Made by a program: the position numbers and the translations under genes. Shown in pieces: positions 46,301 through 53,279 of a stretch of 64,000 bases of DNA (position 1 is the first letter of the stretch; each line of letters starts with the position of its first letter). This DNA comes from a virus, in the IMG/VR virus record IMGVR_UViG_3300044950_000375, positions 1-64,000 of that record; one strand, given 5' to 3'. The notes beneath the pieces are model-generated. The model was not told the DNA's origin, ran no database searches, and was given only the letters and a program-made list of their open reading frames with translations.

Positions 46301-49300
46301 TGATTTGGTCACTAAGCACTTCAACTTCAATTACATCTCCCACAACGTGTGCAGTATGTAATGTAATAGTTGTGGTATTGGCGGTAGTGGCCACTGTGTA
46401 TGTGCCTGGATCTTGGAAGATAGATCCCACAAACACTGTTACGCTAGGCACAGTTGTCACAATGTTTGACTGAACAGCAACATCCAATTGTAATGGTTGT
46501 AAATTATAAACAAATTTAAACTGCTGTCTCATTAGTGTAGGCACTACTGCTGTTTGCCAACCAATCAATCGTTCATACACAGTTCTTGATGCATATTCAT
46601 AAACAAATCCTGAACTAATTGGTGCTGTGGTGCTAACATTGTCAATCACATACACAAATGAGTCTGAGTATAAATTATTATCAAATACAATGTCTCCTAC
46701 ATTGGTCAATGAAAGATATTTGAGCACTAGTTGTAGCACTGGGTCAGCAGTTCCTGAGCCTGTGGCATAACTAAACAATTTTGTGCCTGTAAATGTTGAA
46801 CTAGGATATGTAGTTCTGTTGGCCAAACTCACTCCGTCAGCATCAAATATGTCAAACAGTGGTGCCTGTTGTACAGCAGTTTTTTGTTGTGCTTCTAACC
46901 AATTTACACCATCATACCAGTAGGTAACGCCAACTTGCGAACCACTAATGCATGTGGTAGTTTGATCAACAAGTATTTCTCCATCTGATGCTTCTACCAA
47001 ATTAATAATAGGTTGTGTAATCAATGGTGCCACAGTATCTGGTACAATAAAATTTACCACGTAAATTTTGCTTCGTACATTCTGATCTTCGTCAGCAGCA
47101 AATATCACACGACTGCCATTGACAAATGTGTAATCATTCACTGAATATCCAGTGCTGCCTTCAATGTTACTGAATGCATCAGTTTCAGTAAAATCAATTA
47201 CGTTCACTGGTTGCTTGGCATCTGTGCCCATGTTATACAATCTGATGCCACCACGGAATTGTATAATTGGCCGCTTGCCTTTACGGTCATTGTCTATTAC
47301 CACAGGCGTGTCATTGTAAGCACCTGTAGCATTGAGCACATCAATGTGGAACCATCGATTGCTACGACTCCATGCATTTAGATCTGGACTGTCTCGGTTG
47401 ATTGTGAGATAATCAACATTGTAGGCAGACGCATACTCTTCAGGAGTGATATAATTTGTTACTGGCAATAGTTCAATTGCTGTGCCTACACCACTAACAT
47501 AGTATTGCGGATTTTGACTGGTAGTTGCAACCATACTACCATTGGCCGAGGTCAACGTCACTGCTGTGCCATCTTTGGTTGTGCTTACTTTAAATTGACT
47601 GCTGCTAAACACTGTTTGAACGTAATAGGTAACACCAGTGTTTACTCCGCCGAATGCTGTGCCATTAAAAATAATTTCCTGACCTACTGCCATGCCTGCT
47701 GTGGATTCAGTGGTAATGAGATTGATACCTGCTGCGGTGTTTGTGCAAATAAATGCAGCAGACCCAGTGGCGTAGCTGGCAGGTGATACATTACCTAAAA
47801 ATTGAACTTTTAATCCATTGGTAAATGTAACACCATTTGGACTGGTGTAGTTGGTTTTTCCTAACACATCTTCGATGTATATTGTACTGCTATTGTCTTG
47901 TTCAATTAGACGGATGGTGCCAAAAATTTCTGGGTCGGTGCCATCTTGGTAATACAATGTATCCAACTTGGCTGTAAGCTGAGGCATTTCAACAATATAT
48001 CCAGTTTGGTTTTTGTACCACTGTGTGCTGGAATATTCAGTGCCATATCGTATGGTCCATTTTTCTAAATTAGCTATATTTTGAATGCTGCCTAATGATA
48101 GATAGGTAAAGGCACCCACAACAACATAACTTATACGCCATATGCTATAATAATTAGTAGAAGGATCACCCACACTGTTTGCAAATACCAATGTTCGTGT
48201 GTTGAGATCAGTGATGCCATCAATGCCACCATAGGTAGCTATAAATTGATCTAGTCTGGCTCCGTCGATATTATTGAAAAACAAATCAGTAACAAGATCA
48301 ACCGACCCAATGCTAACAAGATTGTAGAAAAAGTCTTGAGCTGTTTTTTGTGGTACGTTAAAATTAAGTGTGCCAAGATCAATACCATTGTTGGTAACAC
48401 CGTAGATGGATCTAGAAGTTACGTTTGGAGTAGTAGGATCTAATCCATTGATTCCGGGTGCTGTCTGAATCCAAAATCCTGGACCGTCACCAGGTTGGGC
48501 ATCAATCACACTGATGGTACCTCTCATGAGACTTTGAGTCTGACAAGAATAATATAGTGTATTAGGTGCGTCTTGGGGTACAGTAAAAGTCACTGTGCCT
48601 ACTACTGATCCATTACGTGTGACACCTGAGTTATACTGATCACCTGTGCCTGTTGTAGGTGCAGTTTTGATCCAGAACGGAAAGTCGCCTTGCACAAACA
48701 GGTTAAAAGTGTATGTGTTACCACGAATTAAAACAATTGGTGCATTGGGTTCGTTGTCAATGTTAAAGCTGGTAACATTAGTGCGTGTTACTTTGTAATT
48801 AACAGTTTCTTTGTTGTTTTGCGATACTTGAAAAGTGTAGTTGCCGCCACGAACTAAATTTATAGTAGGGTTGTTACCAGTTAATCCTGAAAATGTGTAA
48901 ACTCCATCAGCTCTGTCTACAACAAAATTTTGGCTCAACGCCACACCCGGTGATTGCACAGTAACTACATCAGGGCCATCTGGCACCCAGTAATACTGAC
49001 TAAAGTTTACAAACGTGTCAAAATCCATAAACGGATCAAGACTATAATAATCACTAGTATACAGTCGACTGGGTTGTGTTGATGGACTACCTTGATATAC
49101 CAGTGTATCAGTTATGCCTGGATACGTAATAGCATCTATTATTTTGTTATTGTCTGCAGGATCAACACTAATCACACCTGGCTCAAGTTGATAGTCAGCG
49201 CGAGTTTTGTCGGGCTCAATCACATACTTGTCGTTGGGATTTACACCTGGGCCAACTGTGCGGCCAATATAACCTTGAGTCTTTTTAAACTTTGGCTCTT

Positions 49301-49394
49301 GAATCAACTGATCCAAAGTAGCAGCCAAAAATTGCTTGTTGGCGTCCGTCTGAAAAATCTCAGGAAGAAAATCTACACTGCGTACTCGTGCCAT
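34326..49394 (-). CDS. Giant 5022-residue tail/baseplate protein
   Basis: A single uninterrupted 15-kb gene. The N-terminus (MARVRSVDFLPEIFQTDANKQ) has the look of T4-like wedge-associated proteins, and its position directly after gp6 is that of T4 gp7 or the large structural proteins of cyanophages. It holds two cupredoxin-like beta domains (~150-310), many copies (about nine) of a beta-sandwich unit with a V-x-V-(D/N)-(G/N)...DYTV...GD-x-I-x-I pattern, duplicated YYV...F-x-V...GTMVA units (~600 and ~4000), and a seven-repeat FG-GAP-like propeller (~2315-3090). There is no enzymatic motif. The ATG forms TAATG with the gp6 stop. Probably forms long arms or peripheral baseplate fibres. Confidence 0.85.
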   Translation of the reverse strand: MARVRSVDFLPEIFQTDANKQFLAATLDQLIQEPKFKKTQGYIGRTVGPGVNPNDKYVIEPDKTRADYQLEPGVISVDPADNNKIIDAITYPGITDTLVYQGSPSTQPSRLYTSDYYSLDPFMDFDTFVNFSQYYWVPDGPDVVTVQSPGVALSQNFVVDRADGVYTFSGLTGNNPTINLVRGGNYTFQVSQNNKETVNYKVTRTNVTSFNIDNEPNAPIVLIRGNTYTFNLFVQGDFPFWIKTAPTTGTGDQYNSGVTRNGSVVGTVTFTVPQDAPNTLYYSCQTQSLMRGTISVIDAQPGDGPGFWIQTAPGINGLDPTTPNVTSRSIYGVTNNGIDLGTLNFNVPQKTAQDFFYNLVSIGSVDLVTDLFFNNIDGARLDQFIATYGGIDGITDLNTRTLVFANSVGDPSTNYYSIWRISYVVVGAFTYLSLGSIQNIANLEKWTIRYGTEYSSTQWYKNQTGYIVEMPQLTAKLDTLYYQDGTDPEIFGTIRLIEQDNSSTIYIEDVLGKTNYTSPNGVTFTNGLKVQFLGNVSPASYATGSAAFICTNTAAGINLITTESTAGMAVGQEIIFNGTAFGGVNTGVTYYVQTVFSSSQFKVSTTKDGTAVTLTSANGSMVATTSQNPQYYVSGVGTAIELLPVTNYITPEEYASAYNVDYLTINRDSPDLNAWSRSNRWFHIDVLNATGAYNDTPVVIDNDRKGKRPIIQFRGGIRLYNMGTDAKQPVNVIDFTETDAFSNIEGSTGYSVNDYTFVNGSRVIFAADEDQNVRSKIYVVNFIVPDTVAPLITQPIINLVEASDGEILVDQTTTCISGSQVGVTYWYDGVNWLEAQQKTAVQQAPLFDIFDADGVSLANRTTYPSSTFTGTKLFSYATGSGTADPVLQLVLKYLSLTNVGDIVFDNNLYSDSFVYVIDNVSTTAPISSGFVYEYASRTVYERLIGWQTAVVPTLMRQQFKFVYNLQPLQLDVAVQSNIVTTVPSVTVFVGSIFQDPGTYTVATTANTTTITLHTAHVVGDVIEVEVLSDQISQVAFYQVPLNLNNNPLNANSPSFTLGTLRTHYDSICQNLTTFSGSINGANNTRDLGNVIPYGQLILQQSSPLTLAGYFMRSQQYNIFGAIEYNSREYQKYKNQLLEAVTRQTIQYETTSQVLDTVIAEITIGRTENNPFYWSDMLPATAVFTTTTYTVSYITRQVFDTVQVYNYTSANYLGMNVYVNDQILTRDLEYTVATDGPRIEILITLAIGDIITIQEYNATYGTYVPNTPSKMGLYPAWRPEILTVKTSAGEQLVILGHDGSQTPIFGDIRDEVLLEFETRIYNNIKLDDNPVPLDVVDVLPGQFRNTGYSYAEINTILESSFLTYVGWNKLDYTTQNYNAGNPFTYNYSSSTNKLNNENLLGAWRGIYRYFYDTQQPELTPWEMIGFSVQPDWWEITYGPAPYTSDNMNLWDDLELGLVRDPVGAYTLPAYARPGLLSVLPTDSAGNLLAPLESVVGRYNPQTWQKSWAPGDGGPVEASWWNSSDYPFAAMRLLALTRPAKFFALFADRDLYKYSTEFDQYLYNGRYRLDANGVQVYGDGTSKASYINWIVDYNRLTGTDSTVALETDLQNLDVRLCYRMASFSDKQYLKIYTEKSSPRSTNASLQIPPESYQLLVYKNQPFDRLIYSSVVIQVVDGGYAVFGYSTARPYFNTFTSIPVGQFETYSVASKTIQVPANYTDTVTQIPYGFVFTTESAVANFLLSYGKFLESQGFEFTNQTNGYLMTWSQMVYEFIYWSQQGWGNGSLINLNPLAIGLSVFKEQAVVDNITSQTAEHVILDQNRKDFPTRDLNIVRVDNNFTIQPLNNQSLSFIDMRYTSFESMIVLDNASLFGDLIFEPITGARQSRLYIAGTTSTEWNGSVDAQGFILNQNNIPAWTGLKTYAKGEIVTYKGAYWSAATIVQPSTKFNYNDWNQSDYTVIEQGLLANLANKADQLSNSYDINSANLVSDNDLLSYGLIGFRPRQYMAALNLDDVSQLNIYREFLGTKGTKNSVDLFGQAKFNKEVAEYKIFENWAIQRGVYGANANRSFFDLRLNRALLSSNPSLVQVVVPNETSTADQQIFLSDVWKSSFPLTTPALLPTTTTLPTDISLPSAGYVNIDDVDITVFDLDDPANLNANINSIIVGTSIWVAKVNNYDWNIYRAEAVPGTIQHVCDNLNGTSRVIFSKQHGLITGNQLIIRFFDTEVNGVYTVLSVPNLTTVNIALDLAGDRTVVDGTGIGFTLETMRVDQASNVIDLPYAQQFLPGAKVWVDDNGDGLWEVLEKQNPFTDRAVLAPVLLDATEQYGASVAQATNRAALFVGSPRYGFGLGTAKGGIYLYVRNASDQYVPISPIGGQDTVLTLSTTGLRGYGNAVDAGNQTFAVGGASASLGPAPAGSPVNNGYAVVLWRDPTAGAANTSPWSQPQLLTLPGTTPTTTPGAGEFGYSVAMSLDERWLYVGAPGLNTVYAYGQVQWQDQVLQYIANGTSNTADISDTIQINNANQIAVLKNNAVLTLTTDYTVDAGFTTVTFTAMPAAGDVITISRKYVKTFSPSGTTYSLSPWLFTATANNIYSFSVSVDSVLQRPNIDYTYSGTTLTFASAPSNDIIVTSQFYYQLAGTITPTVAVAAGARFGASVQCSTDGRQVIIGCPNATVSTLTEAGSVYVVDRNVQKFIRQDDSSNTYTVLGTVAAPVSVLVNNVFLTNQTNSIVGADNTFSVSGNNITINKDLFVGDIIEIEINQFVEQQLITENLIAEFTNYGQSLDLCPYNCSLYVGAPQDSSVVWKGGVVERSVNQARSYGTITSTIANPSLTAGQTLRVNNVDIVVPVSPNNNIAGLAAAINGGEAGTNSGAPNATAVVSSTGYLTIFVTNTDAAPEGNKLQVAPGSVGSVFSALEFVTFEYTQTIASPRPVEFGQFGYSVAVNDTALNLVVGSPKGTLYSVMVFDYNTTTEKPGTTFDGNSTIFFSSVVMVLVNGSYVTRSLVQAGAVYTYDYLPSNSLSVANPGKFIFGQQVETDGVSYLDQYGYAVSYNSGVLVATAPGEDFEDSTFSEYGAAYIFENPTQRLAWEPIAIQQPVVDIRLLTSVYMYDRISSAKSQFFDFFDPLQGKVLGAAQENIDFISAIDPASYNVGPVNNRGDTWATTHVGEVWWDISTVRFINPNQDNPTYASRRWGQVFPGSTVDVYQWISSAVPPANYAGVGTPYSIISYVVSTRLNQSGTFVTEYYFWVRGITETASQAGKTLSVATVASYIQEPKASGISYVAPINSSTIAIYNAIEYILAADTIISVEFDQVLTEANVHTEYELIAQGQDDAFLSDNLYRKLQDSFCGVDTTGNKVPDPNLNYAQQYGVQFRPRQSMFVDRFLALKNYIQRANDVFALYPITEIRSFALLNSAEPEPSATSGEWNLRVANLEILGFQDIYAVPLGYKYLVVTNSLNRGLWTINEVQATNDPTVRELVLSRVQNYNTPQYWSYVNWYQPGYNSSSIIVAEVPNYATLETLSVAIGSSVKVTANAQGKFEIYLRTDTGWDRVGLEDGTIEISAEIYDYALGRFGFDVEVFDAQYFDQEPVIETRKIIQAINEELFVDELKIERNQSLTLMFNFILSELLAPEWLIKTSLIDVQHKVRDLVPYQNYIRDNQDFVSEYIQEVKPYHVQVREFNLTYDGIDNFQGSLTDFDLPAYYDTNLTIPQYVSPILLPYEHATAQAFNTLSDTAPNSTLWPEWPYSQWFDNYLLHVDSITVTNQGTGYTIAPTVLIVPAEGDTGSGAEATAVLNSSGNVVSITLINGGSGYRSTPTVAFDGGNGTGVAAYPQMDNGLVRSFRTVLKYDRYQYQTSVLTWSSDGTYENGTLVRYDDRVWQADSADGSSAVIGPVFNLEDWTLVDAATLSGVNRTMGFYVPGVNEFGLDLQLLVDGTSYPGVQVWGDYFLGSAPASPTLVCTATNATTNEITCVQTARLSLGDPIRFYGTVFGGIVAGTVYYVNAIVDATHFTVALAPDGLTFSLTSATGTMVADVPEPIDATYASSFTDMFLGLRPTDINVDGGEFIGPYEGHAPEELVNGSEYDTLDFRVYTRPGADWTGDGHGFAIGTFNYVYDGNALYWGTLVQNPVNIEVSNENTNSDLTPDVDYVVDWEAQTITAVPDGGITNGDVISVTAYEMGGGNQLFRGNYNGTEVNNSVVIPVNADEIYELVLFVNGTNVSGATWTSYANSVPWTYENSYAAQTVVEDNQLYYRALQSVPPGILLDDPLYWIEFVPTVQSTVTFPYPMANVKYATTTSLFGTYGYVYNNGTNGVGATLTNYNVFDDYTALTIDGVIPLVGDRILVKDETGTYTNDTTQSATFNGIYTVTRVGNSTIGWILTRATDFVDSLDIPSAITLVTSGSTNAATRWVCTSNPSISVGTTEIDWTRFIGTEAPYGPGDGISITAMGVEDPQYSWSTAVTQYHTATESDILTNSINLDNSMQGTNVANLVVTVNGKRLHPPEGIEWTGDGTSSSFGLPQRGGGYPQSAINAYTDIQVWVDNVLQVQNYGAIVGNYSVTNYDGSNTPGRQVVFFTPPADGAQILISVSTIAQYTVVIGSPNRLLITPLLNLGDQIAITSWNDTSQQDPLTLVFVGPIVTGLTVIEPYDSTGYSFPDAANDTSGSFDFSVGVAVPTNDFNLGREGILANRLWVTLDGNRLYPGVDYAVQGQYLILGSGIIGSAQVLAVTEFTESVVPGAMAFRLFQDMRGVQTTFRITASTTTTVAQAVSAVADIIYVANVAALSEPNLTDGIFGVVTIDGERILYRERNLSTNSITGLQRGTAGTAATSHSVNAEVYDMGLGNRQPQEFQNYIVSDTSTGDGSTTIFYAPTIEFDLSDSSFEVNSIEVYVGGNRARVGYYAGQFVIGQTYTIASVGSTNWHAIGLPSDVYPLPGVVFTATGAGSGTGVAGTSLASNYYQVTDYNPLAIQFLTANDLPAPGAGVEVVILQRRGVTWYAPGNGTPSNGEALQITDTNAARFLRGL
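40125..42440 (-). other. Domain: seven FG-GAP-like repeats (probable beta-propeller)
   Basis: Residues ~2315-3090 of the giant protein contain seven units. Each has a (Y/F)G(A/Y/Q)(S/A)V opening, a hydrophobic strand ending in VG(A/S)P or a close variant, then a GxxY(V/L)(Y/F/V) strand. Examples are YGASVAQATNRAALFVGSP, FGYSVAMSLDERWLYVGAP and FGASVQCSTDGRQVIIGCP. This is the pattern of integrin-type propeller blades. Some blades are separated by inserted beta domains. The number seven would close one propeller. Established for FG-GAP proteins; its use here is inference. Confidence 0.75.
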
Positions 49395-52300
49395 TAAATT
49401 ACTCCGCTACCAGGTGCAGTACGCAAATTAGTACTGGTCAATGCATCAATCACAACAATATTGTCAATGGTAGCGCCGTTAACAAATATTTCACTGGGTT
49501 CTGCTCTTACTTCGTACATGTCGCCAAAGTATTTTTGTGTGTCTAGTGGTACCAATACCACTGAACTGATTATGGTTCCAAGATATCTGTGCAGGTACGC
49601 CGCCAGTTCTGAAAAATAGAATGTATCGCCAAATCCCCATTTGTCAATGCTAAAATATTCATTCATAGCTGCCAACACAGAACTTTGTATTTCGCTAGTG
49701 CTGGCTGTGGAATTTTGAGCACGAATAACTTTGATTGTGGCTTGCAATGTTGTGGCTGCTTTAGGTCCAAACAATGGTTTAAACACTACAGAATTCAAAA
49801 TAATGTTGTCACTGATCATCTTGTATTCATTAAGTCCTTGATATTCTGTACTAAGCTCATCAATGGTTGGCACGTCAGGTTCTGTAACTGTTCCGGTGGT
49901 GTCTTTAATCCAATTTTGATAAGCAGTATAGTATGACTGTGTTACAACATACAAGTCAATAATATTAGTGGTGCCAGGATCAATTCTATTGGTCAATGGT
50001 GAGTTGTGACGATATTGGAAGTACAATGCTTGTCGTCCTGTTCTAGCAATCCAATCGCCTTCTGCTGCTTGCGTGATAACTCTCACTCCGGCAGTATTAA
50101 CAGTCAATGTAAAAAATAATTCATCGGTGTAGGCATAGAAAACTTGCCCAGGTGAGTATTGAAACTTTACCAGTTCAATATTATCATACGTAGGATAGTC
50201 TGAATTGACCACTCCAGGTTCTACCAGCAAATATCGTTGCAAATTATCAAAGTCTACAGTTTGTTGCAAGAATATAAGTTTAAGGTTGGGATTAACTGTT
50301 GGTGCAACAATTTCATTGAAGAAATCTGGATTGTCTGGCACGCCATCAGAGTCAGAATCTCTATAGCTGATCAACACCTGAAAGTCATCAACATAGCCAT
50401 CAGACTGTACAGGCTGTCCAGTGATTGTGGTATAGATATCTCCAGGCAGCGGTGATGAGCTGTCTGGTTTGGTGTTTACTGCCAGCACGTTAATAAAATC
50501 TTTAATGGTGGTGCCTGTGCGGCTGTCGTAAATCTTTTGATTTCCGTAAAAAAAGAATCTTGTTTGCAGTACTGATCCAAAGTAATAAGCAAGTCCTCGA
50601 AATGTGATTGTGTATTTGTTGTCCACCGCCACAAACTGTGCCATCCAACTTGCATCTAAATTGTTTCCTGATGTGTTACCTGCATACGCTTGACTCCAAG
50701 TAGCATCAGCATCTAGATTGGTACTGGTAATAACATACCAAGTCCCGGCAGTGCCTGTAATGGCACCATTGTTATCATAGCCAAGACCAAAATTTCTGTA
50801 CAACAAAATTTGTTGTGTCATTTGTTCTCTAATAGACGGAGTCAAATCTGTAAGGAATACAGGAATAATACTGTCCACTACAGCACCTGTAGGCACAAAG
50901 TTATTGAGTGCAATAGGGCCTTGGCCATTGGTTAAATTACCAATGCCGTTATTACTGCCGTCACCTACTATGGCAAGTGGACTGGCCCAAATTTCCAAAT
51001 GGTCTTCGGGTCTAGTTGGCAGTCCTTGTTTCAATCTATTGTTTGCATCAAAGTAATACGGTTGTCCATTAATAACTGGAGGTATGAATTTAATTAAACT
51101 TTTTTGCACCACATACTTGAATGCAGTACTGCTAGAAGTTCCAACCATAACTGGTTCACCCAATGCATTTTGAAAATACCCTGTGGTTTCGTTAGCCAGT
51201 GTTGTGCTTTGATTCCAAGTGCTTAGAGCAGTAACACCAGTGTTTACAGGTATTCTTGGAAAGTTTGCATAGTAAAACTGTTTGAATGTGGTATCGATGA
51301 TAGCAGGCTGTACTTGGTTGGCAATGAGGTCAGCAATCTCATTGCGATTGATCCAACTAAACAAAATACTAGGAAGAACATTGTATTCCCACATAGCCCC
51401 GTCACTGGAAAATGTGTTGGTAGACGAATACTTGCCTGTGTTGTCCACAAGATCAAGATACCGACTAGTGCCAATACTAGCACGGTTTACTGCTTTTGAT
51501 TTGATAATAGAATTGTAAAGAGTAAACGGAAACAAGTTATAGTCTTCACCGTTGACCATGCGATTCTGTGTGTAGTATCTTGCTGGAGCACGTTGCTTGA
51601 TAGCATCAATGCTTTCACGACTTTGAGCATTGCTTACAGGTTGTGTGATACCACAAGTAAAAGTAATTGTTTGCAGATTACCATTCCGGTCAATGTAACT
51701 GATGGGCAATACTACATTCTGCATTTCGGCAGGATTGATAATGTATTGAAGGCCATTACTTGCACGAACATATGCACGGAAAATGCCCACTGGTATTTCT
51801 GAGAACACGCCATCACCAAACACCATAGTAATCTGATCATTGGTTCTGCTGGTCACAGAAAATATTGGTCTTAGTGTTGCAGTTTGTTCCGCAGCAGCTG
51901 AGTAAATGTTGTCAGTAAATGCCCACTCTCGACTGATGCTACCCACATTATCTAATTGGAATAGCCAACGATCTTCGTTGTTAACACCATCAATGTTGAT
52001 GTTTACTGTGCGATTGGCAATACGTTCAGCCAAGTTAAAATCTTGATTTTGCAATGTGCCTTGTTTGAAAAAGAAGAAAAATCCATTGTTAGCACTTTGG
52101 TATCCTAACTTATCATTACGATACAATATATTGAATGTGGCATTGGGTTTTGGACTTGGTTCATAAATGTAGTCTCGACCAGCTGTGGACGACGTTGTGG
52201 CTTCAAACGGCATGTTTACTCCATCCACTGTGGCAGTGTACGGAATTACTGGCAAGAATCCTGGCACTAAGTTAATGCCATATTCATTGGTATCTACACC

Positions 52301-52840
52301 CAAAATGGTTTGACGATTAGCAGGACGTCCAATTTTTTGACTGCTGACCAAGGACGAATTCACAATAGCATTCCACTGTTCCAACCAATCAAAGTTTGTG
52401 GGATCGGCCCAATTAACTGTGACATTGGCCAAGTTAACACCGTTGTAATCCACAACATTTTCTGTTGTGGTCACTGAGAATGCTTTGAGCAGGCCCTGGG
52501 CGGCTGTGTTACGTTTGGCTGTATAGCTAACAAGATTGGCCAATCGTGTGACTGAATCTCTGCGTTCTGCTGTGTCTAAGTAATTTTCTCTTGTGTTAAG
52601 GTCTGTGCGGAAGGCAAGTGCCTGGCCCATAAACGCAATAACATCTAATAGCGCAATATATTCAGATGACTCAATGTAGTCGTTGAATGTTTCTGGATAG
52701 TACAAACGCAGGTAATCGGTGAAACTCTTGCGTAGAGTTTCAAAGTCGTAGCTTTGAAAATCTGCTTCGCGATAGGTTTGATAGATTTGTTTCCAATCTT
52801 CTACACCAAATATCGCTGTTTGTCTAGTGGTTTTTGCCAT
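49394..52840 (-). CDS. 6: Baseplate wedge protein gp6
   Basis: A 1148-residue gp6-family protein. The N-terminal QTAIFGVEDWKQIYQTYREADFQSYDFETLRKSF, then YLRLYYPETFNDYIESSEYIALLDVIAFMGQALAFRTDLNTRENYLDTAERRDSV, is the classic start of T4-like gp6. The C-terminal region ends in YFSELAAYLHRYLGTIISSV and REDF-like baseplate J-type features. It is nearly twice the length of T4 gp6 (660 residues) but of the size seen in aquatic T4-like phages. A perfect late promoter lies 29 bases upstream, so it begins a transcription unit including the giant gene. It forms the inner wedge ring together with gp25 and gp53. Confidence 0.95.
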   Translation of the reverse strand: MAKTTRQTAIFGVEDWKQIYQTYREADFQSYDFETLRKSFTDYLRLYYPETFNDYIESSEYIALLDVIAFMGQALAFRTDLNTRENYLDTAERRDSVTRLANLVSYTAKRNTAAQGLLKAFSVTTTENVVDYNGVNLANVTVNWADPTNFDWLEQWNAIVNSSLVSSQKIGRPANRQTILGVDTNEYGINLVPGFLPVIPYTATVDGVNMPFEATTSSTAGRDYIYEPSPKPNATFNILYRNDKLGYQSANNGFFFFFKQGTLQNQDFNLAERIANRTVNINIDGVNNEDRWLFQLDNVGSISREWAFTDNIYSAAAEQTATLRPIFSVTSRTNDQITMVFGDGVFSEIPVGIFRAYVRASNGLQYIINPAEMQNVVLPISYIDRNGNLQTITFTCGITQPVSNAQSRESIDAIKQRAPARYYTQNRMVNGEDYNLFPFTLYNSIIKSKAVNRASIGTSRYLDLVDNTGKYSSTNTFSSDGAMWEYNVLPSILFSWINRNEIADLIANQVQPAIIDTTFKQFYYANFPRIPVNTGVTALSTWNQSTTLANETTGYFQNALGEPVMVGTSSSTAFKYVVQKSLIKFIPPVINGQPYYFDANNRLKQGLPTRPEDHLEIWASPLAIVGDGSNNGIGNLTNGQGPIALNNFVPTGAVVDSIIPVFLTDLTPSIREQMTQQILLYRNFGLGYDNNGAITGTAGTWYVITSTNLDADATWSQAYAGNTSGNNLDASWMAQFVAVDNKYTITFRGLAYYFGSVLQTRFFFYGNQKIYDSRTGTTIKDFINVLAVNTKPDSSSPLPGDIYTTITGQPVQSDGYVDDFQVLISYRDSDSDGVPDNPDFFNEIVAPTVNPNLKLIFLQQTVDFDNLQRYLLVEPGVVNSDYPTYDNIELVKFQYSPGQVFYAYTDELFFTLTVNTAGVRVITQAAEGDWIARTGRQALYFQYRHNSPLTNRIDPGTTNIIDLYVVTQSYYTAYQNWIKDTTGTVTEPDVPTIDELSTEYQGLNEYKMISDNIILNSVVFKPLFGPKAATTLQATIKVIRAQNSTASTSEIQSSVLAAMNEYFSIDKWGFGDTFYFSELAAYLHRYLGTIISSVVLVPLDTQKYFGDMYEVRAEPSEIFVNGATIDNIVVIDALTSTNLRTAPGSGVI

Positions 52841-52869
52841 TGCGTCTGGGCCTTGTGTTCTTTATCTGT

Positions 52870-52877
52870 TATTTATA
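52870..52877 (-). promoter_or_regulatory. T4-type late promoter (TATAAATA) before gp6
   Basis: A perfect TATAAATA on the minus strand, 29 bases from the gp6 ATG (52840), in a 56-bp gap between gp25 and gp6. Six bases upstream of it is an AACTACGCCGTTTTT block that recurs before the 673-residue gene. Confidence 0.9.
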
Positions 52878-52883
52878 CGGATA

Positions 52884-52898
52884 AAAAACGGCGTAGTT
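52884..52898 (-). repeat. Copy 1 of conserved 15-mer upstream of a late promoter core
   Basis: AACTACGCCGTTTTT on the minus strand, exactly six bases before TATAAATA. Copy 2 at 61376-61390 differs in one base and has the same spacing to GGTAAATA. It overlaps the gp25 stop codon. Confidence 0.7.
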
Positions 52899-53271
52899 AT
52901 ACATAGCTAGCCGACCGGCTGACTTGATTGAAGAATACGTTTAGTATTTCAGCATTGACTCCACCTACAGTTTGAATTTCTAATTCAATCAGCATGCCAT
53001 TTTCTTGTGGGTACACATTGATGTTGCTGATGAATACTCTAGGATCGCCGCCTGCCACTCGTTGCACTTCATTAATAATACCTTGTTGAACAGCATCAAC
53101 TTGATTTTCAAACAGATAATTCCACAACACTGTGCCATACTCTGGACGGCCAGGCAGTTGACCTTGGCGAATGTTAAACGCATTCAAGAGATCGCGTTTG
53201 ACCAATTCAAAATCTACTAGCGTGAATTTTTTGTATTGATTCTGTGTGTTAAAGCCAACAAAGGTAGTCAT
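52897..53271 (-). CDS. 25: Baseplate wedge protein gp25
   Basis: A 124-residue protein of the gp25/GPW lysozyme-like family (T4 gp25 is 132 residues). GRPEYGTVLWNYLFENQVDAV is the typical core, followed by INEVQRVAGGDPRVFISNINVYPQENGMLIELEI. In contractile tails it sits in the inner baseplate with gp6 and gp53 and starts sheath assembly. The lysozyme name is historical; catalytic function is not expected. CATAAATA lies five bases before the ATG, too close for a normal leader. Its stop codon is inside the conserved 15-mer before gp6. Confidence 0.93.
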   Translation of the reverse strand: MTTFVGFNTQNQYKKFTLVDFELVKRDLLNAFNIRQGQLPGRPEYGTVLWNYLFENQVDAVQQGIINEVQRVAGGDPRVFISNINVYPQENGMLIELEIQTVGGVNAEILNVFFNQVSRSASYV

Positions 53272-53279
53272 AGCAATAT

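Noticed and set aside
52905-52925. AGCCG/CGGCT inverted repeat near the gp25 end, considered as terminator
   Set aside because: The loop would be two bases, it lies in coding sequence, and no T run follows directly.
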